64,000 nt of DNA, taken from Limnomonas spitsbergensis. Lineage: Eukaryota; Chlorophyta; Chlorophyceae; Chlamydomonadales. The position numbers and the translations under genes were made by a program. Below are positions 43,961 to 56,400 of the stretch, piece by piece. Numbering within the stretch: the stretch's first letter is position 1; the number at the start of each line of letters is the position of its first letter. The stretch lies in assembly GCA_037349105.1 (NCBI GenBank), contig JAYJMM010000052.1, positions 62,001-126,000 of the forward strand, read 5' to 3'. The notes under the pieces were generated by a model, which saw only the letters and a program-made list of their open reading frames with translations, did not search any database and was not told the DNA's origin.

Positions 43961-44642
43961 GCCAGCAGATAGGCAGTCAGGGCTAAGGGAAAGGCCGGTA
44001 AGAGGGCAGCAGGCAGCAGGCAGACAGGCCAGAAGCTAATGAAGAAAAGCCAAGTGTTCATGTGTGGCAGCTCTCCTCCTTGGAGGGCAGCTGCCCTGCA
44101 TGCACATTTAAACGGTCCTCCAGATTAACTCATGAGTTCCAGGTGCTTCCACAGCTCGTACCATACTACCATTTAGTACTTACTCACCTTCAGCTACCTT
44201 TCAGCCTCTGCAGTTGAGAGCGTGGCTGGTGAAGTCACCGGCTGAAACGGATCCGTGCTGGGAGAGAGGCTCCGCCCAATGGCGGCCTTGCTATGCAGCA
44301 GGGCCCATCTAGGTTGGCCTAGCACCTACCTCAAGGTAGTGCAATACTGCATGATGCTGCAAGATGCAGCACAGGTTAAGCGGAATCGTACTACCAAGGT
44401 AGTCCAATATGGCATGGTACAGCAAATATAAGCCAGAGTATGCTACCTTGCTGGCACCCCCTGGGGGACAAAGCTGCTGGTCACATACCTGGGGGTAGAG
44501 GGAGAGAGGCTGATTGAGATCTTATGTAGGAATTTGAACATCTCGGGGGCGTGCTCCTGGATGAGGTCTGTGTCATTGAAGTTGGCAGCCGGAAACACGA
44601 CCGTTGGTGCTTGGGTCGACCACGTCGGAGTATGGGCCTTAC

Positions 44643-46425
44643 ACAGTCTCGTTCCAGCCCGTCTTGCGTACAGCGATTGTGCTACGAAAAATGACCTCCA
44701 CATACTCTGCATGCACAATCAATGGGTTTGGGAGGCATCGGGATAAGGCATGGGCTCGTGCATCCCAGTGTCCGACTAGTGTGGGTGCGCTGTGCAGGGA
44801 GGACAGGCTGCCCACAGCAACGTTTTTCAAAACGTCCCGCTGCATGTCCCGCACTATATTCGTCAGCTTGGGAGCCCCGCTGAGTCACATCAGTATGAGG
44901 GGGGGGCAGAGCAAAGCAATGGTGCCGGACAATCGAATACAGGCCATCCACATGTATGCCTATGATTCCTGATAATCATTGTGCTGATCATCTGCTGACA
45001 GGTGTCTGCTGGCTGTTTCTAGGGAGCTCTGTGTGCCCACTCACCTTCCTCCACAGCATGCAGCAGAGGGCCCAGGATGCCGAGGTAAGCATCCTGCAGC
45101 GGGGAGGCAGGCGGCCACGGGATGAGACAGAAGGAAGGGACAGAAGCATCAGTGAACAACTGAGCAGCAGCAGAGAAGAGAGAGGGGCAGGTTGAGGGGG
45201 GGAACCCTTGACCATACAGCCTGAAATCAGCCTCGATCCTCAACTCAGGTTAAAGCAGAAATAAATGAACGGCTGCACCAAAATCGAGCCCCATCTTCAA
45301 GGTTACGCTGGCAGGATTGTGTGGGATCTGGAAGGCGGGGGGAGCAGGTGGGCCAGCGGGCACACAGAGGTTTCACTGCCCAGTGCCGATTAACTCATGA
45401 GGGGAGGCTCACATCATCTACATTGTGGTCGACCCTTATGGTGAAGGTTTCGTCGGTGTACTCCCTGTACACGGCCTTGATGAAAATAGTGCCGACCCTG
45501 GAGGGGCAGAAGGGGGGGCAGAAGGAGGAGGTTGCAGTGAGACCAAGGGGGCCAGGTGGCAGCAGGCGTGAGGGAGAGGGCAGCTGCCTAACAGCAAGGG
45601 GAGTGAGGGTCTTTTGAAGAGCAAGGGGTTGAGGTTGTTTTGAAAACAAGGAGTTGAGCATGTTATAAAGAGCACAGGGTTCGATATTTTTTGATGCGGG
45701 GAACATGAAGTAAGGGGTGGGCTAGGCGACGCAGTGCAGTGTCTGCCAGGTGAGAAGCGAGCAAACAAGCAGAAAATGCAGCATCAAAGCAACCGGTACT
45801 ACCACTACGAAAGGGCCATGCAGAGCGAGCCGGGGGGGAAGCAAGGGAGAGAAGGTAAAGACAAGACACAGTGAAGATAGATAAATCAAGAGGCAGGTAG
45901 TGGCATGTCTGCCCTTTTACGGTGGAGGTGGTCCAGGACATGAAGAACCTCGCGAATTTGCGTGTGGCAAGATTTGCGTATCAGTGTCCAGAAGTCAGAT
46001 AGTGCGATGATGCGGTCAGCAGTGGCAACAGCCAGATCAGCTGGACACGTCTAAGTCTGTAAAAATAGGAAAGAAAAGTACGACCCCATAGGGGCGTGCA
46101 GGTTCAGTGAACAGCGCAACTTGGGGCCAAACTTGGGGCCAAGCATGTCTGTATGTAGGGTGTATGTATGCGCTGACCGCACAAGTTGGACCACCAGACC
46201 AGCTCGGCCTGAATGTAGTAGATGCGGGCGACCGTGATAGGTGCAGCAGTGTCCCCTGCGACCAGCTTGGCTCGGCGCTCTGACTGGTAGTGGCAGACTG
46301 GTCTGCTAGTACACAAGGTCGGGGAAGGGCACAGGCAGTAAGGGGTACAGCCGCAGAACTGAGTAGGGCGGGATAGCATTTCACTTACCTTTACCGGCGG
46401 CGGCGCTTTGATCAGGACGAGGCAT
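44643..46425 (-). pseudogene. Multicopper ferroxidase (ceruloplasmin/FOX1-like), 5' gene fragment with introns
   Basis: Minus-strand exon-like blocks follow the order of the first cupredoxin domain of ceruloplasmin-type ferroxidases. They are 46425-46389 (M-P-R-P-D-Q-S…, GTAAGTGA donor), about 46275-46170 (V-A-R-I-Y-Y-I-Q-A-E-L-V-W), 45497-45413 (V-G-T-I-F-I-K-A-V-Y-R-E-Y-T-D-E-T-F), 45093-45045 (D-A-Y-L-G-I-L-G-P-L-L-H-A-V-E-E) and 44706-44643 (Y-V-E-V-I-F-R-S-T…G-W-N-E-T). The last three splice in phase at GTGAGC/CTGCAG, GTGAGT/ATGCAG and GTAAGG. Ferroxidases oxidise Fe(II) during high-affinity iron uptake at the plasma membrane. The copper-binding H-P-H-G motif and all later domains are absent before the minisatellite at 43960, so this is probably a truncated copy. 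The second exon's edges are uncertain. Confidence 0.6.
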
Positions 46426-46439
46426 GCTTATAACAGCAG

Positions 46440-48950
46440 CCAACAGCGGGCGCCTTGACACAATGGCGGAGGCATCATGGCCCGGATTGGTCCTGTGATT
46501 GGCGGATCCAAGGCAGGCCGAATGAAGACAACCGAATAAAAAAAACAGGCCAGCAAAGGTTCCAATGCCCGACGTACATGAGTGGCTGAGAGCGTTGAGA
46601 CGTGTTGATCATTCTAGACCACCTACATTCTGCCTCCTACTTATTGAGTCTTTATCAGGATCAGCCCTCACGACAGGGACGCAACCTTGACAGGCCTACA
46701 GCCAGTGGCCCAAGCAGCATGCCCTGCTGCCCCAGGCCCCCGTGGCCATATGCTGTGATGTAGCTGATTAGCTGAACCACATTAAATAAGGGGTACCACA
46801 CGCCATCTTAGCAGCCCAAGGGGCCTGTCGACCAAAAGGCTGATCTTTGACCTTTGAATGTCATGCCAGAAAAACACGACACCATCATGGGAGCTGCATT
46901 TTAAAAAAATGGTACGCCACTTCCTTAAAGCCAGCTAAGTAAAAAAGATTCACTAAGTAAAAAAGAGTCACCTTTGTAAGAGTCACATCATCCGTCCCGA
47001 GAAAGCAGTGTACTGCTTGAGGTTCCATGCCCGCAGCCATGCGCGGCTGACGCTGGCCAGACCTGAGAACGTATCAGGACCGGAAGGATTGGTTTGACAT
47101 CTGGGCAGCTTCTCATCAGCTTCTCGGTAGCTTCCTGACAGCTTCTGTATATGTTCTGGCCAGCATCACAATAGCTCCTGATAATCTCTGGACAGCCGCC
47201 AGACAGGTCATTGCATCAGGTGGCTCAGATCACAAGGTAATAGACACCAGGCGGTCACGCAAGGGGGTGGACAGCATCAAGAACGGCTCTTGGTCCTTGG
47301 TCCTCGATTAACAACAGCCGACAAGTACCATGGGTAATTGCAGCAACGGTCTCAGCCAGGGAGCAGGTCACCGATCACCGGCCTCCAAAGCCCTCCCATG
47401 GCAGGGAAATTACACCACACTATCAACTGCCTCCAGTACGGTTAATTTTAAATTACTTCATTACCATTCTGGTAGATTCCTTCAGTTATCCTGACCCGGC
47501 CGGCATGAGCCACAGGGGCAAAGGATACAGGCGTCTGGTTAACTGCAGAACCGAGTGGTTCCCCTCAAATTTGGATTCCCTTTGTTGCGTCCATTCACTG
47601 GTCAGAGAGAGAGGATGCGTGCCAGTGCTTGTTGAAGTGCGTATCAGACCACCTGAGACAAGCAGCCAAGCCGCCTTTGCTGGGAACCATTCCTTGACCG
47701 GCCTAAGGCTACTTCCCAAGCAGCAGGTCAGACTGCACCAAGTACAGCCGTCCATATGCTGGGCGGGAGCTGAAGTGTAGCTTAGGACTAGCTGAACCAC
47801 CTAAAAAACATCGAGCCGGACTAGCTCATTACGCCCTCGCCCTGGACGCCCCCAAAGTTCAGTCTATGAACCATGAAGACTTCAAATCTGAGAAACGTAC
47901 GGCGTCCCCCAAATCTAGCCGACATTACACATCTTCAATCTGGTGAGACCAGTGTAAGGCTTGCTGGGCAATTGCCTGAGGGTGAAGACAGGCTCTCTGA
48001 AGTGCAGAGGACAGGAAACACTTAAACCCCTATACCCGCCTTGCTTGCGATAGGGATGCGGCACTTGCCTGTAGGTGGAGACAGGCTCTTAGAAACCAAG
48101 GTTGGTGATGAGCAGGTGGATGGTACCACTGCCACCCAGGCCTGCACGCGTAAAAAGGGGCACTGCCTTCAATCAAGGCTTGCATGCAACACGCTTGTTG
48201 TTTCACCATGCACAGCAGGAAGAGGGAGACAGGCACTGACAACCAGGCCTGCACATGGCAAGTGGTTGCCGGAGCGACAAACCGTATCCACCCAACGCCT
48301 TTTTCGAAAGGGCCAGACAGAGCTCCTCGAAAGAAACTAAGATTAAAACACCCATCAATTAATGAAAAGAAAGGAGGGCCCTGTCGTTATCAAAGGCCTC
48401 CAGGCAACTTGGTGTAGGGTCCGCATGCAAAGCAGGAGCTCCAGGTACTGAACGGTTTGTGGGTGGAGGCTGTGACACATACGCCTGGCACGGGTTCTGT
48501 GTGTCCCTCAATCCCCGCTTCCGGATTACCCAGCCACCGCCGCCGCATGGTCACATGCTGCACAAGTGGCTGACCCAATCTCAGTCTCATTGTCACTCGT
48601 CTCGTTTATCCCCCTTGCTGCTGGAGGTATACATGGAGCATCAGGGGTGGGTCCCATCAGGGTTTAGGTTTCGGGGTTTTGGTGTATGGTTGAAGGGTTT
48701 TGGGGTTCATGTCAGTAGTGGCTTACATATTCAGGTGAAGGTTAGTTGTTGTGTCCAGTAGGAAGATGGCAGGCGCCCTTGACCCACACCCCAGTCAGGA
48801 CACATTAAATCACAGTGCACCGGACCCTTCTCCTAGGCCCTAGCTATTTCTTGCATTTGGTAATCGATCTCGGTATTTCAAGCAGCCACTGTCACTATAT
48901 CCATCCAAGTGAATGAATCGCTGCTAGTTTTTGTAATAAGCGCCATGTCG
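46440..48950. other. No gene recognised; two diverged copies of a short repeat
   Basis: 46685-46800 and 47690-47800 share GACAGGCCTA/GACCGGCCTA, CCCAAGCAGCA, CCATATGCTG and AGCTGAACCAC. 47060-47170 has several CAGCTTCT words. Frames are short and motif-free. Confidence 0.4.
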
Positions 48951-48989
48951 CTTTGACAGGTCGCTGTTCGGCCACGGCCGGAATGATGG

Positions 48990-50802
48990 GTACTCAACCT
49001 TGGCCAACCTACGGACGATGGCCCAAGCAGCAGGCCTTGCCGCACCAGGCCTCCCGGAGAAGACAGGGATGCAGCTAATTATTGGTCAGTGTCCATCGTG
49101 CACCGATACCGCTCATAAATCACCCGCAACTGGACTGGTCAGAGCTACCCGGACCCCCAGCTGGGAAGCAGAAGATATTCTTCTTCAAGACAAGAACATG
49201 GCAATGCTCCTCAGAAAGTGGATATCAGAGGACCATGACCAACCACCGGCCGGGACCTGAGCTAGAACCATGGATGCCGACCTACCCAACACGGCCAGAC
49301 AGGTTTCCATACTAACCAGAGCAGCTGGAATTCTACCCTCGGGGACATCATCCGGGACTGCATCAGCTTTGATATGGACCCCCAAGTGGACATCTCCCCC
49401 TCAGGAGAATGCATCATACAAATCAGAGATATCGAGACGTGGGCTTCAAAGAGCAGCAATGACAATCACAAAACCGATGTGGCATATATATGTACAGGGA
49501 ACAGCAGATGCATGGGGAGTCACCAAATGTAGATTGCGCACCCTCCATCTCCTCTACTACACCGTTGCACTCACACGCAGACATGACTTCTCCACCCTCC
49601 TCATGAGAACAAGCAGTGGGGGACCTCATTGTAAGATACAAGGAGGTGAACAAGGCTCCAAGTAAGCAATGGCCTGACCAACTCAGCATCAACCCGCAGA
49701 TGAAAACAACGACATGCCAATATTTTGGCATCACCAAAGAACCATTATCCCGCCTGTTTAATGTAGATGGACACATTGTTACCTACTGGAGCAATCACCC
49801 CCGGGATCAAGCCTCTGAGGCACACTGTCACCTACTGGAGCAATCACCCCCGGGATCAAGCCTCTGAGGCACACTGTCACCTACTGGAGCAATCAACCCC
49901 GGGATCAAGCCTCTGAGGCACACTGTCACCTACTGGAGCAATCACCCCCGGGATCAAGCCTCTGAGGCACACTGTCACCTACTGGAGCAATTACCCCCGG
50001 GATCAAGCCTCTGAGGCACACTGTCACCTACTGGAGCAATCACCCCCGGGATCAAGCCTCTGAGGCACACACAGACGTCTGCAAACACAGTGGACAGGGT
50101 CCTCACATGCGTACTCTAATCGGGATGACCCCTCCCTTGACAAAGCAGTCAGGTGGGCCGTAGGGTCTGCGCACATGACCAGGGTATCAACAGCAACAGT
50201 CTTTTACACACCCAGAAAGATAAATCGCCTGGCAGGCCTGCCTACCAGGCATGGTTGGACAAAACCCCACAAGACTGCACTAGGCTCGGAAGCACTCAAG
50301 GCTCCCCGTTCCCAATCAGGAAAGAGGATACGTGGACTCAGGGAGCTTACCCATAGTCACTACCTAAATGCCGCACAGGTATCGTAGTTATTCAAAATGA
50401 AGACGGACGCCCGGCAGGCACGACTAACATCCCCCATCGTCGCAGAGCATGCCCCCACGCCCCTCTCTCACCGACACATCCCAGCCAGTGAACGCCTCGT
50501 CAACCAACTCCGCAGAGCCCTCACCCTGGCAACTCCACACCCAGAGGTGAAAGGCCCCTGAAGCTGGTGGGCAGGTGGGCAGAAACCGGTAAGAAGACAC
50601 CCATGCGCATGGGAAGGCATGCAATACACAAAATGAGCATGGCAGCAGCATCTAAGAGTCACAAGCATTCCTTTGTGCCCTTCAAGACTCAGACATCCCC
50701 GGCGTGCCAGCCTTCAACGAGGCCATGCACGAAGAGGACTGCCTGGACTGGTTTCACGAGAACAATGCGTTGATGCATGAATGGAGGAAAATAGCCTACA
50801 CT
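48990..50802 (+). pseudogene. Retroelement ORF ending at the start of its RNase H domain, left part, disrupted
   Basis: Open blocks in shifting frames (49000-49260, 49270-49665, 49616-49800, 50175-50387 and 50656-50802) read as one decayed + strand polyprotein. Examples are Q-L-S-I-N-P-Q-M-K-T-T-T-C-Q-Y-F-G and K-A-V-R-W-A-V-G-S-A-H-M-T. The final block ends …E-W-R-K-I-A-Y-T at base 50802. RNase H domains begin with h-Y-T-D-G-S, and the D-G-S-C half is found at 63757, so the gene is split here. No polymerase core (Y-x-D-D) is evident in what remains. A 49-bp minisatellite at 49782-50070 also breaks the frame. Confidence 0.65.
49782..50070. repeat. 49-bp minisatellite expanded inside the retroelement ORF, six units
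   Basis: CCTACTGGAGCAATCACCCC then CGGGATCAAGCCTCTGAGGC and ACACTGTCA, with unit starts at 49782, 49831, 49880, 49929, 49978 and 50027. Five extra units add 245 bases, which shifts the reading frame of the host ORF. Confidence 0.95.
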
Positions 50803-50827
50803 CGTCGGTAACATGGGGCCCCTTGAT

Positions 50828-51165
50828 CCACGCTTGAAACGAAAACAATCCTGCTTGAAACATACCCCTGAATCAAACTATGAATCAAGCGGGATTTTTT
50901 GAAATCAAGCCACAGCAGCTAGCGCTTGATTTGAGCTTGATTCAAGCGGATATCAAGCGGGAATCAAGCAAGAATCAAGCGCATGGAATCAAGCCGAAAT
51001 CAAACGGGAATCAAGGGTTCTTATCAAACAGGAATCAAGCGGAATCAAGCGTTCTTATCAAGCCGGAATCAAACCATGAATCAAGCGGGTTAACGTTTGA
51101 ATCAAGCCGAAATTTCCACCGTTTGATTTGAGCCTGAATCAAGAGCGAATCAAAGGTCATTACAA
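50828..51165. repeat. Subterminal TCAAGC-rich repeats, left end of large element
   Basis: AATCAAGCGG, AATCAAGCCG and their inverse GCTTGATT recur irregularly every 10-25 bases, 16 exact TCAAGC/GCTTGA hexamers. The matching right-end cluster is at 63680-63745. Confidence 0.85.
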
Positions 51166-51341
51166 AAGTCAATAAACCCTAAGCCACCGGGAGTAAATTC
51201 ATAAGCCACCAGCGCTTCACCCTAGACCGCCAACAAAAAATTCTAGCTCATCAGCAAATATCCTGGGCCACACTCAATTGAAGTTAGCACTAGTGTGGAT
51301 GCCAACAATTCAGTGGTTGTCACCGCTGCCTGACAATGGAG

Positions 51342-52490
51342 CTAGCAGTTCTTGCAATACACCTGAATTATCATCTTCTCCCATCCATATGCATCTCCCT
51401 CGGCCTGAACTATTGCCATCTCCTCGATGATATCCTTAGCATGGCTCACTCCCTGGCTGCCTGGCTTGTTCTGTAGCCTGTTCTTGACCTAAAAGGAGAA
51501 GAGGAGAACAGATAAGGAACAAAAGATAAGGAATGTTTTGCGATGAGACAGGGTTTTTGAGGATCTTTCAGATTCAGAATAATACGCTGGCTGTTATGCA
51601 AGTAATATGCTGGTTGTTTAAGCTGTTATGCAAGTAACATGGCCATTCATGAATAGCTTCAACAAAATAAATAATCATACCTTGAAGCTGAAGAAGGCAA
51701 GCTGCTCCAGCGACGCAGTCACTTTGGCGAGAGCTTGTCGGGTCTGAGCGCTTATGCTCGATGTGGATGACGGCTCCAGTGCCCGGGCGATGCCTGCCAG
51801 AAAGCAATAATGGTCGAAGGGGCCACCGTTGGGGAGAGACCTATATGAGTGAGGGGTTGGTGAAATCAGCAAATAACTAAGCAATAACAATCCAAAATTG
51901 CCAATGTATGATATGAGGAGAACCTGTGATTCGTTGGCAGTAGGTGGAGTGAACCAATATCATTCAAACGTACACACCTGTACATGTTGTCCACCAGCAA
52001 CCCATGCCCTGAAGTTGTCCACTGACTTCAATCTGCGTACCAGGCTTGTTTGCCACTGCCCCGTTGCCTCGCTCGTCGTCTTCCCCGCCGGAGGCCTAAC
52101 TAAGGACAGAGCCCTCTTTCGCTTCTTTCCCACAGCCTCCGCCTCTTCCACCGCATTCTCTGTATAGCAATATACAGAAATTAGCGAACCAGAAAGTATG
52201 GGTAAGGCCGCCAGAAATGCATTATCTCACGTCTGATCTCACCGTCGCTGTCAGATCCTTCAGAATCTGAAGGCTCGCTGGTGTCGGCAGAGCGGCTGCA
52301 GCTGACCCTCCAGCTGCAGGTTTACCAGCTGAAAGGAAACCAGCAATTGCATCTGCTTGCGCGTCAGCCCTCCGAGCCTTCTTTTGTGCACGTGTCGATT
52401 CCTTTATGATGCGTGCAGAAGGCGCGGCCTTGGAGGTCCTAATCCTCAGGCGCGCACCCCGGCCTTCGGATCTCCTTCAGTCAGATTTCA
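51342..52490 (-). CDS. Multi-exon gene of the large TIR element, copy 2 of the repeated family
   Basis: Minus-strand exons: up to about 52490 to 52243 (ends S-D-S-E-G-S-D-S-D, donor GTGAGA), 52159-51978 (N-A-V-E-E-A-E-A-V-G-K-K-R-K-R…N-F-R-A-W-V-A-G-G, donor GTGTGT), 51840-51681 (L-P-N-G-G-P-F-D…A-G-I-A-R-A-L-E-P…A-Q-T-R…L-E-Q-L-A-F-F-S-F-K, donor GTATGA) and 51488-51342 (V-K-N-R-L-Q-N-K…G-V-S-H-A-K…A-I-V-Q-A-E-G…Y-G-W…K-N-C, stop TAG). The first junction completes a Glu codon in phase. A short linking exon between the second and third is required by phase. K-K-R-K-R after an acidic run suggests a nuclear, DNA-associated protein (inference). The last two exons are shared with 24535-24966. I recognise no catalytic motif and cannot assign it as transposase. 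Confidence 0.65.
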
Positions 52491-52997
52491 AATTATTGAG
52501 CGACTCTAGGGCGGGTAAAGGAAAGGGGAGAATAGGAGAGAAGACAGAGATAATAGATAGGGAGCTGATGCCCTAGCGCGTCTGGACGAATAGCTGTATG
52601 GTGGATCCAGGCACATTAACGAGCACACGTCCACACCGTCCGAACTTAGTATTACGTACCAACAGCCCCTCGAGCAACGCTTCGGTTATTTGTATTCTTA
52701 GCAGCCTCTATCTATCCTATACCCCTCTCTATTTCAGAGGGGGGATAGGAGAGATGCCCCACACAAACCTAACACCGCCTTGTGATGTTCACACATTATC
52801 ACAACGTGGATAGTCCACGTTGTGATATGGCGCGGGACGATTCCGACCTTGTGTGAAGAATCACTAGCATGTGTGACGGGCATGTGCATTTCTTTCTTTC
52901 ATATTTCGTTAGAGGCCAGCTGGTCAAACCTTTTTTTAAGACACACTCAGGCTAGCATGGGCGGCACACACTCAGGCTGGCACACACTCGGGCTGGC

Positions 52998-53378
52998 ATG
53001 GGCGGCTTCCTGATAGTTCAGCTATTTCCTAGCTCAGAGGACCTGTACAAGTCGGGATTGGCTGGCACCTTCGAATCCTCGAGTGATCTGGGGTCCCATC
53101 TCTTACATCACACCAAGGGGATGGATCAGGACCTGGTTAACGTCTTCGATGATGTCTCGGCCTCAAACACAAGCAGGAGTACGGAGACGAAGGCCAGCGG
53201 CCAGCGGAAGCACGTCCCTAACTGCTACATTTCCTCTGTGCTGGAGAAGGGGGGTGGCAATCCGGAGGAGACAGAGAAGGTGGATAAAACATGGACAGGT
53301 TCGGTAATGCACACATACCTTAACCGCTGCATCAATGGGCTCATGCACCTCGTTGTTGATCATGTGCTTACCTACTAG
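52998..53378 (+). CDS. Uncharacterised small ORF in the large TIR element
   Basis: A frame of 126 codons divergent from the minus-strand gene and just before the satellite. Its composition is protein-like (D-L-V-N-V-F-D-D-V-S-A-S-N-T, C-Y-I-S-S-V-L-E-K-G-G-G-N-P-E-E-T-E-K-V, L-N-R-C-I-N-G-L-M-H-L-V-V-D-H-V-L-T-Y). The ATG at 52998 may not be real, and the sequence could be an internal or last exon. No family recognised. Confidence 0.35.
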   Translation: MGGFLIVQLFPSSEDLYKSGLAGTFESSSDLGSHLLHHTKGMDQDLVNVFDDVSASNTSRSTETKASGQRKHVPNCYISSVLEKGGGNPEETEKVDKTWTGSVMHTYLNRCINGLMHLVVDHVLTY

Positions 53379-53404
53379 ATTTTAAGAAAACTAGAGGGGA
53401 ACCC

Positions 53405-56400
53405 CAATCCCTACTAGCTGGCCAGCTTGCTTGCGCACCACCCTAGTACTGTTGGCCCGCTTGCTTGCGCACCACACAGGTATTGCTGGCCAGCTTGCTT
53501 GCGCACCACCCTGGTATTGCTGGCCAGCTTGCTTGCGCACCACCCTAGTACTGCTGGCCTCCTTGCTTGCGCACCAACCTAGTACTGCTGGCCTGCTTGC
53601 TTGCTTGCGCACCACCCTAGTACTGCTGGCCTGCTTGCTTGCGCACCACCCTAGTACTGCTGGCCTGCTTGCTTGCGCACCACCCTAGTACTCTTGGCCC
53701 GCTTGCTTGCGCACCACCCTGGTATTGCTTGCCAGCTTGCTTGCGCACCACCCTGGTATTGCTGGCCAGCTTGCTTGCGCACCACCCTGGTATTCCTGGC
53801 CAGCTTGCTTGCGTGCGCACCACCCTAGTAATGCTGGCCAGCTTGCTTGCGCACCACCCTAGTATAGCTGTCCAACTTGCTTGCGGACCAACCTAGTACT
53901 GCTGGCCGGCTTGCTTGTCCACAATCTCAGTACTGCTGGCCAGCTTGCTTGCGCACCACACTGGTATTGCTGGCCAGCTTGCTTGCGAACCACCCTTGTA
54001 CTGCTGGCCTGCTTGCTTGCGCACCACCCTAGTACTGCTGGCATGCTTGCTTGCGTACCACCCTAGTACTGCTGGCCTGCTTGCTTGCGCACCACCCTAG
54101 TACTGCTGGCCTCCTTGCTTGCGCACCACCCTAGTACTGCTGGCCAGCTTGCTTGCGCACCACCCTAGTACTGTTGGCCCGCTGGCTTGCGCACCACCCT
54201 GGTATTGCTGGCCAGCTTGCTTGCGCACCACCCTGGTATTGCTGGCCAGCTTGCTTGCGCACCACCCTGGTATTGCTGGCCAGCTTGCTTGCGCACCACC
54301 CTTGTACTGCTGGCCTGCTTGCTTGCGCACCACCCTAGTACTGCTGGCATGCTTGCTTGCGCACCACCCTAGTACTGCTTGCCTGCTTGCTTGCGCACCA
54401 CCCTAGTACTGCTGGCCTCCTTGCTTGCTGCGCACCACCCTAGTACTGCTGGCCAGCTTGCTTGCGCACCACCCTAGTATTGTTGGCCCGCTTGCTTGCG
54501 CACCACCCTGGTGTTGCTGGCCAGCTTGCTTGCGCACCACCCTAGTACTGTTGGCCCGCTGGCTTGCGCACCACCCTGGTATTGCTGGCCAGCTTGCTTG
54601 CGCACCACCCTGGTATTGCTGGCCAGCTTGCTTGCGCACCACCCTGGTATTGCTGGCCAGCTTGCTTGCGCACCACCCTTGTACTGCTGGCCTGCTTGCT
54701 TGCGCACCACCCTAGTACTGCTGGCATGCTTGCTTGCGCACCACCCTAGTACTGCTTGCCTGCTTGCTTGCGCACCACCCTAGTACTGCTGGCCTCCTTG
54801 CTTGCTGCGCACCACCCTAGTACTGCTGGCCAGCTTGCTTGCGCACCACCCTAGTATTGTTGGCCCGCTTGCTTGCGCACCACCCTGGTGTTGCTGGCCA
54901 GCTTGCTTGCGCACCACCCTGGTATTGCTGGCCAGCTTGCTTGCGTGCGCACCACCCTAGTACTGCTGGCCAGCTTGCTTGCGCACCACCCTAGTATTAC
55001 TGGCCAACTTGCTTGCGCACCACCCTAGTATTGCTGGCCTGCTTGATTGCGCACCACCCTAGTATTGCTGGCCTGCTTGCTTGCGCACAACCCCAGTACT
55101 GCTGGCCAGCTTGCTTGCGCACCACACTGGTATTGCTGGCCAGCTTGCTTGCGCACCACCCTGGTATTGCTGGCCAGCTTGCTTGCATGCGCACCACCCT
55201 AGTACTGCTGGCCAGCTTGCTTGCGCACCACACTAGTATTACTGGCCAACTTGCTTGCGCACCACCCTAGTATTGCTGGCCTGCTTGATTGCGCACCACC
55301 CTAGAATTGCTTGCCTGCTTGCTTGCGCACAACCCCAGTACTGCTGGCCAGCTTGCTTGCGAACCACACTGGTATTGCTGGCCAGCTTGCTTGCGCACCA
55401 CACTGGTATTGCTGGCCAGCTTGCTTGCTTGCGCACCACCCTAGTACTGCTGGCCACCTTGCTTGCGCACCACCCTAGTACTGCTGGCCAGCTTGCTTGC
55501 GCACAACCCCAGTACTGCTGGCCTGCATGCTTGCGCACCTCCCTAGTATTGCTGGCCTGCTTGCTTGCGCACAACCCCAGTACTGCTGGCCTGCTTGCTT
55601 GCACACCACCCTAGTACTGCTGGCCAGCTTGCTTGCGCACCACGCTAGTACTGTTGGCCAGCTTGCTTGTGCACCACCCGAGTACTGCTGGCCAGCTTGC
55701 TTGCTTGCGCACCACCCTATAACTGCTGGCTAGCTTGCTTGTGCACCACCCTAGTACTGCTGGCCAGCTTGCTTGCGCACCACACTAGTACTGCTGGCCA
55801 ACTTGCTTGCGCACCACCCTAGTACTGTTGGCCCGCTTGCTTGCGCACCACACTGGTATTGCTGGCCAGCTTGCTTGCGTGCGCACCACCCTAGTATTAC
55901 TGGCCAACTTGCTTGCGCACCACCCTAGTATTGCTGGCCTGCTTGATTGCGCACCACCCTAGTATTGCTGGCCTGCTTGCTTGCGCACAACCCCAGTACT
56001 GCTGGCCAGCTTGCTTGCGCACCACACTGGTATTGCTGGCCAGCTTGCTTGCGCACCACCCTGGTATTGCTGGCCAGCTTGCTTGCGTGCGCACCACCCT
56101 AGTACTGCTGGCCAGCTTGCTTGCGCACCACCCTAGTATTACTGGCCAACTTGCTTGCGCACCACCCTAGTATTGCTGGCCTGCTTGATTGCGCACCACC
56201 CTAGAATTGCTTGCCTGCTTGCTTGCGCACAACCCCAGTACTGTTGGCCAGCTTGCTTGCGAACCACACTGGTATTGCTGGCCAGCTTGCTTGCGCACCA
56301 CACTGGTATTGCTGGCCAGCTTGCTTGCTTGCGCACCACCCTAGTACTGTTGGCCAGCTTGCTTGCGCACCACCCTAGTACTGCTGGCCAGCTTGCTTGC

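Noticed and set aside
42639..44061. Minus-strand open frames of 290-468 codons over the 12-bp array
   Set aside because: They are read-through of CAGGCAGGTGGA repeats, open in all frames on both strands, with Cys/Leu/Pro-Val low complexity and no conserved domain.
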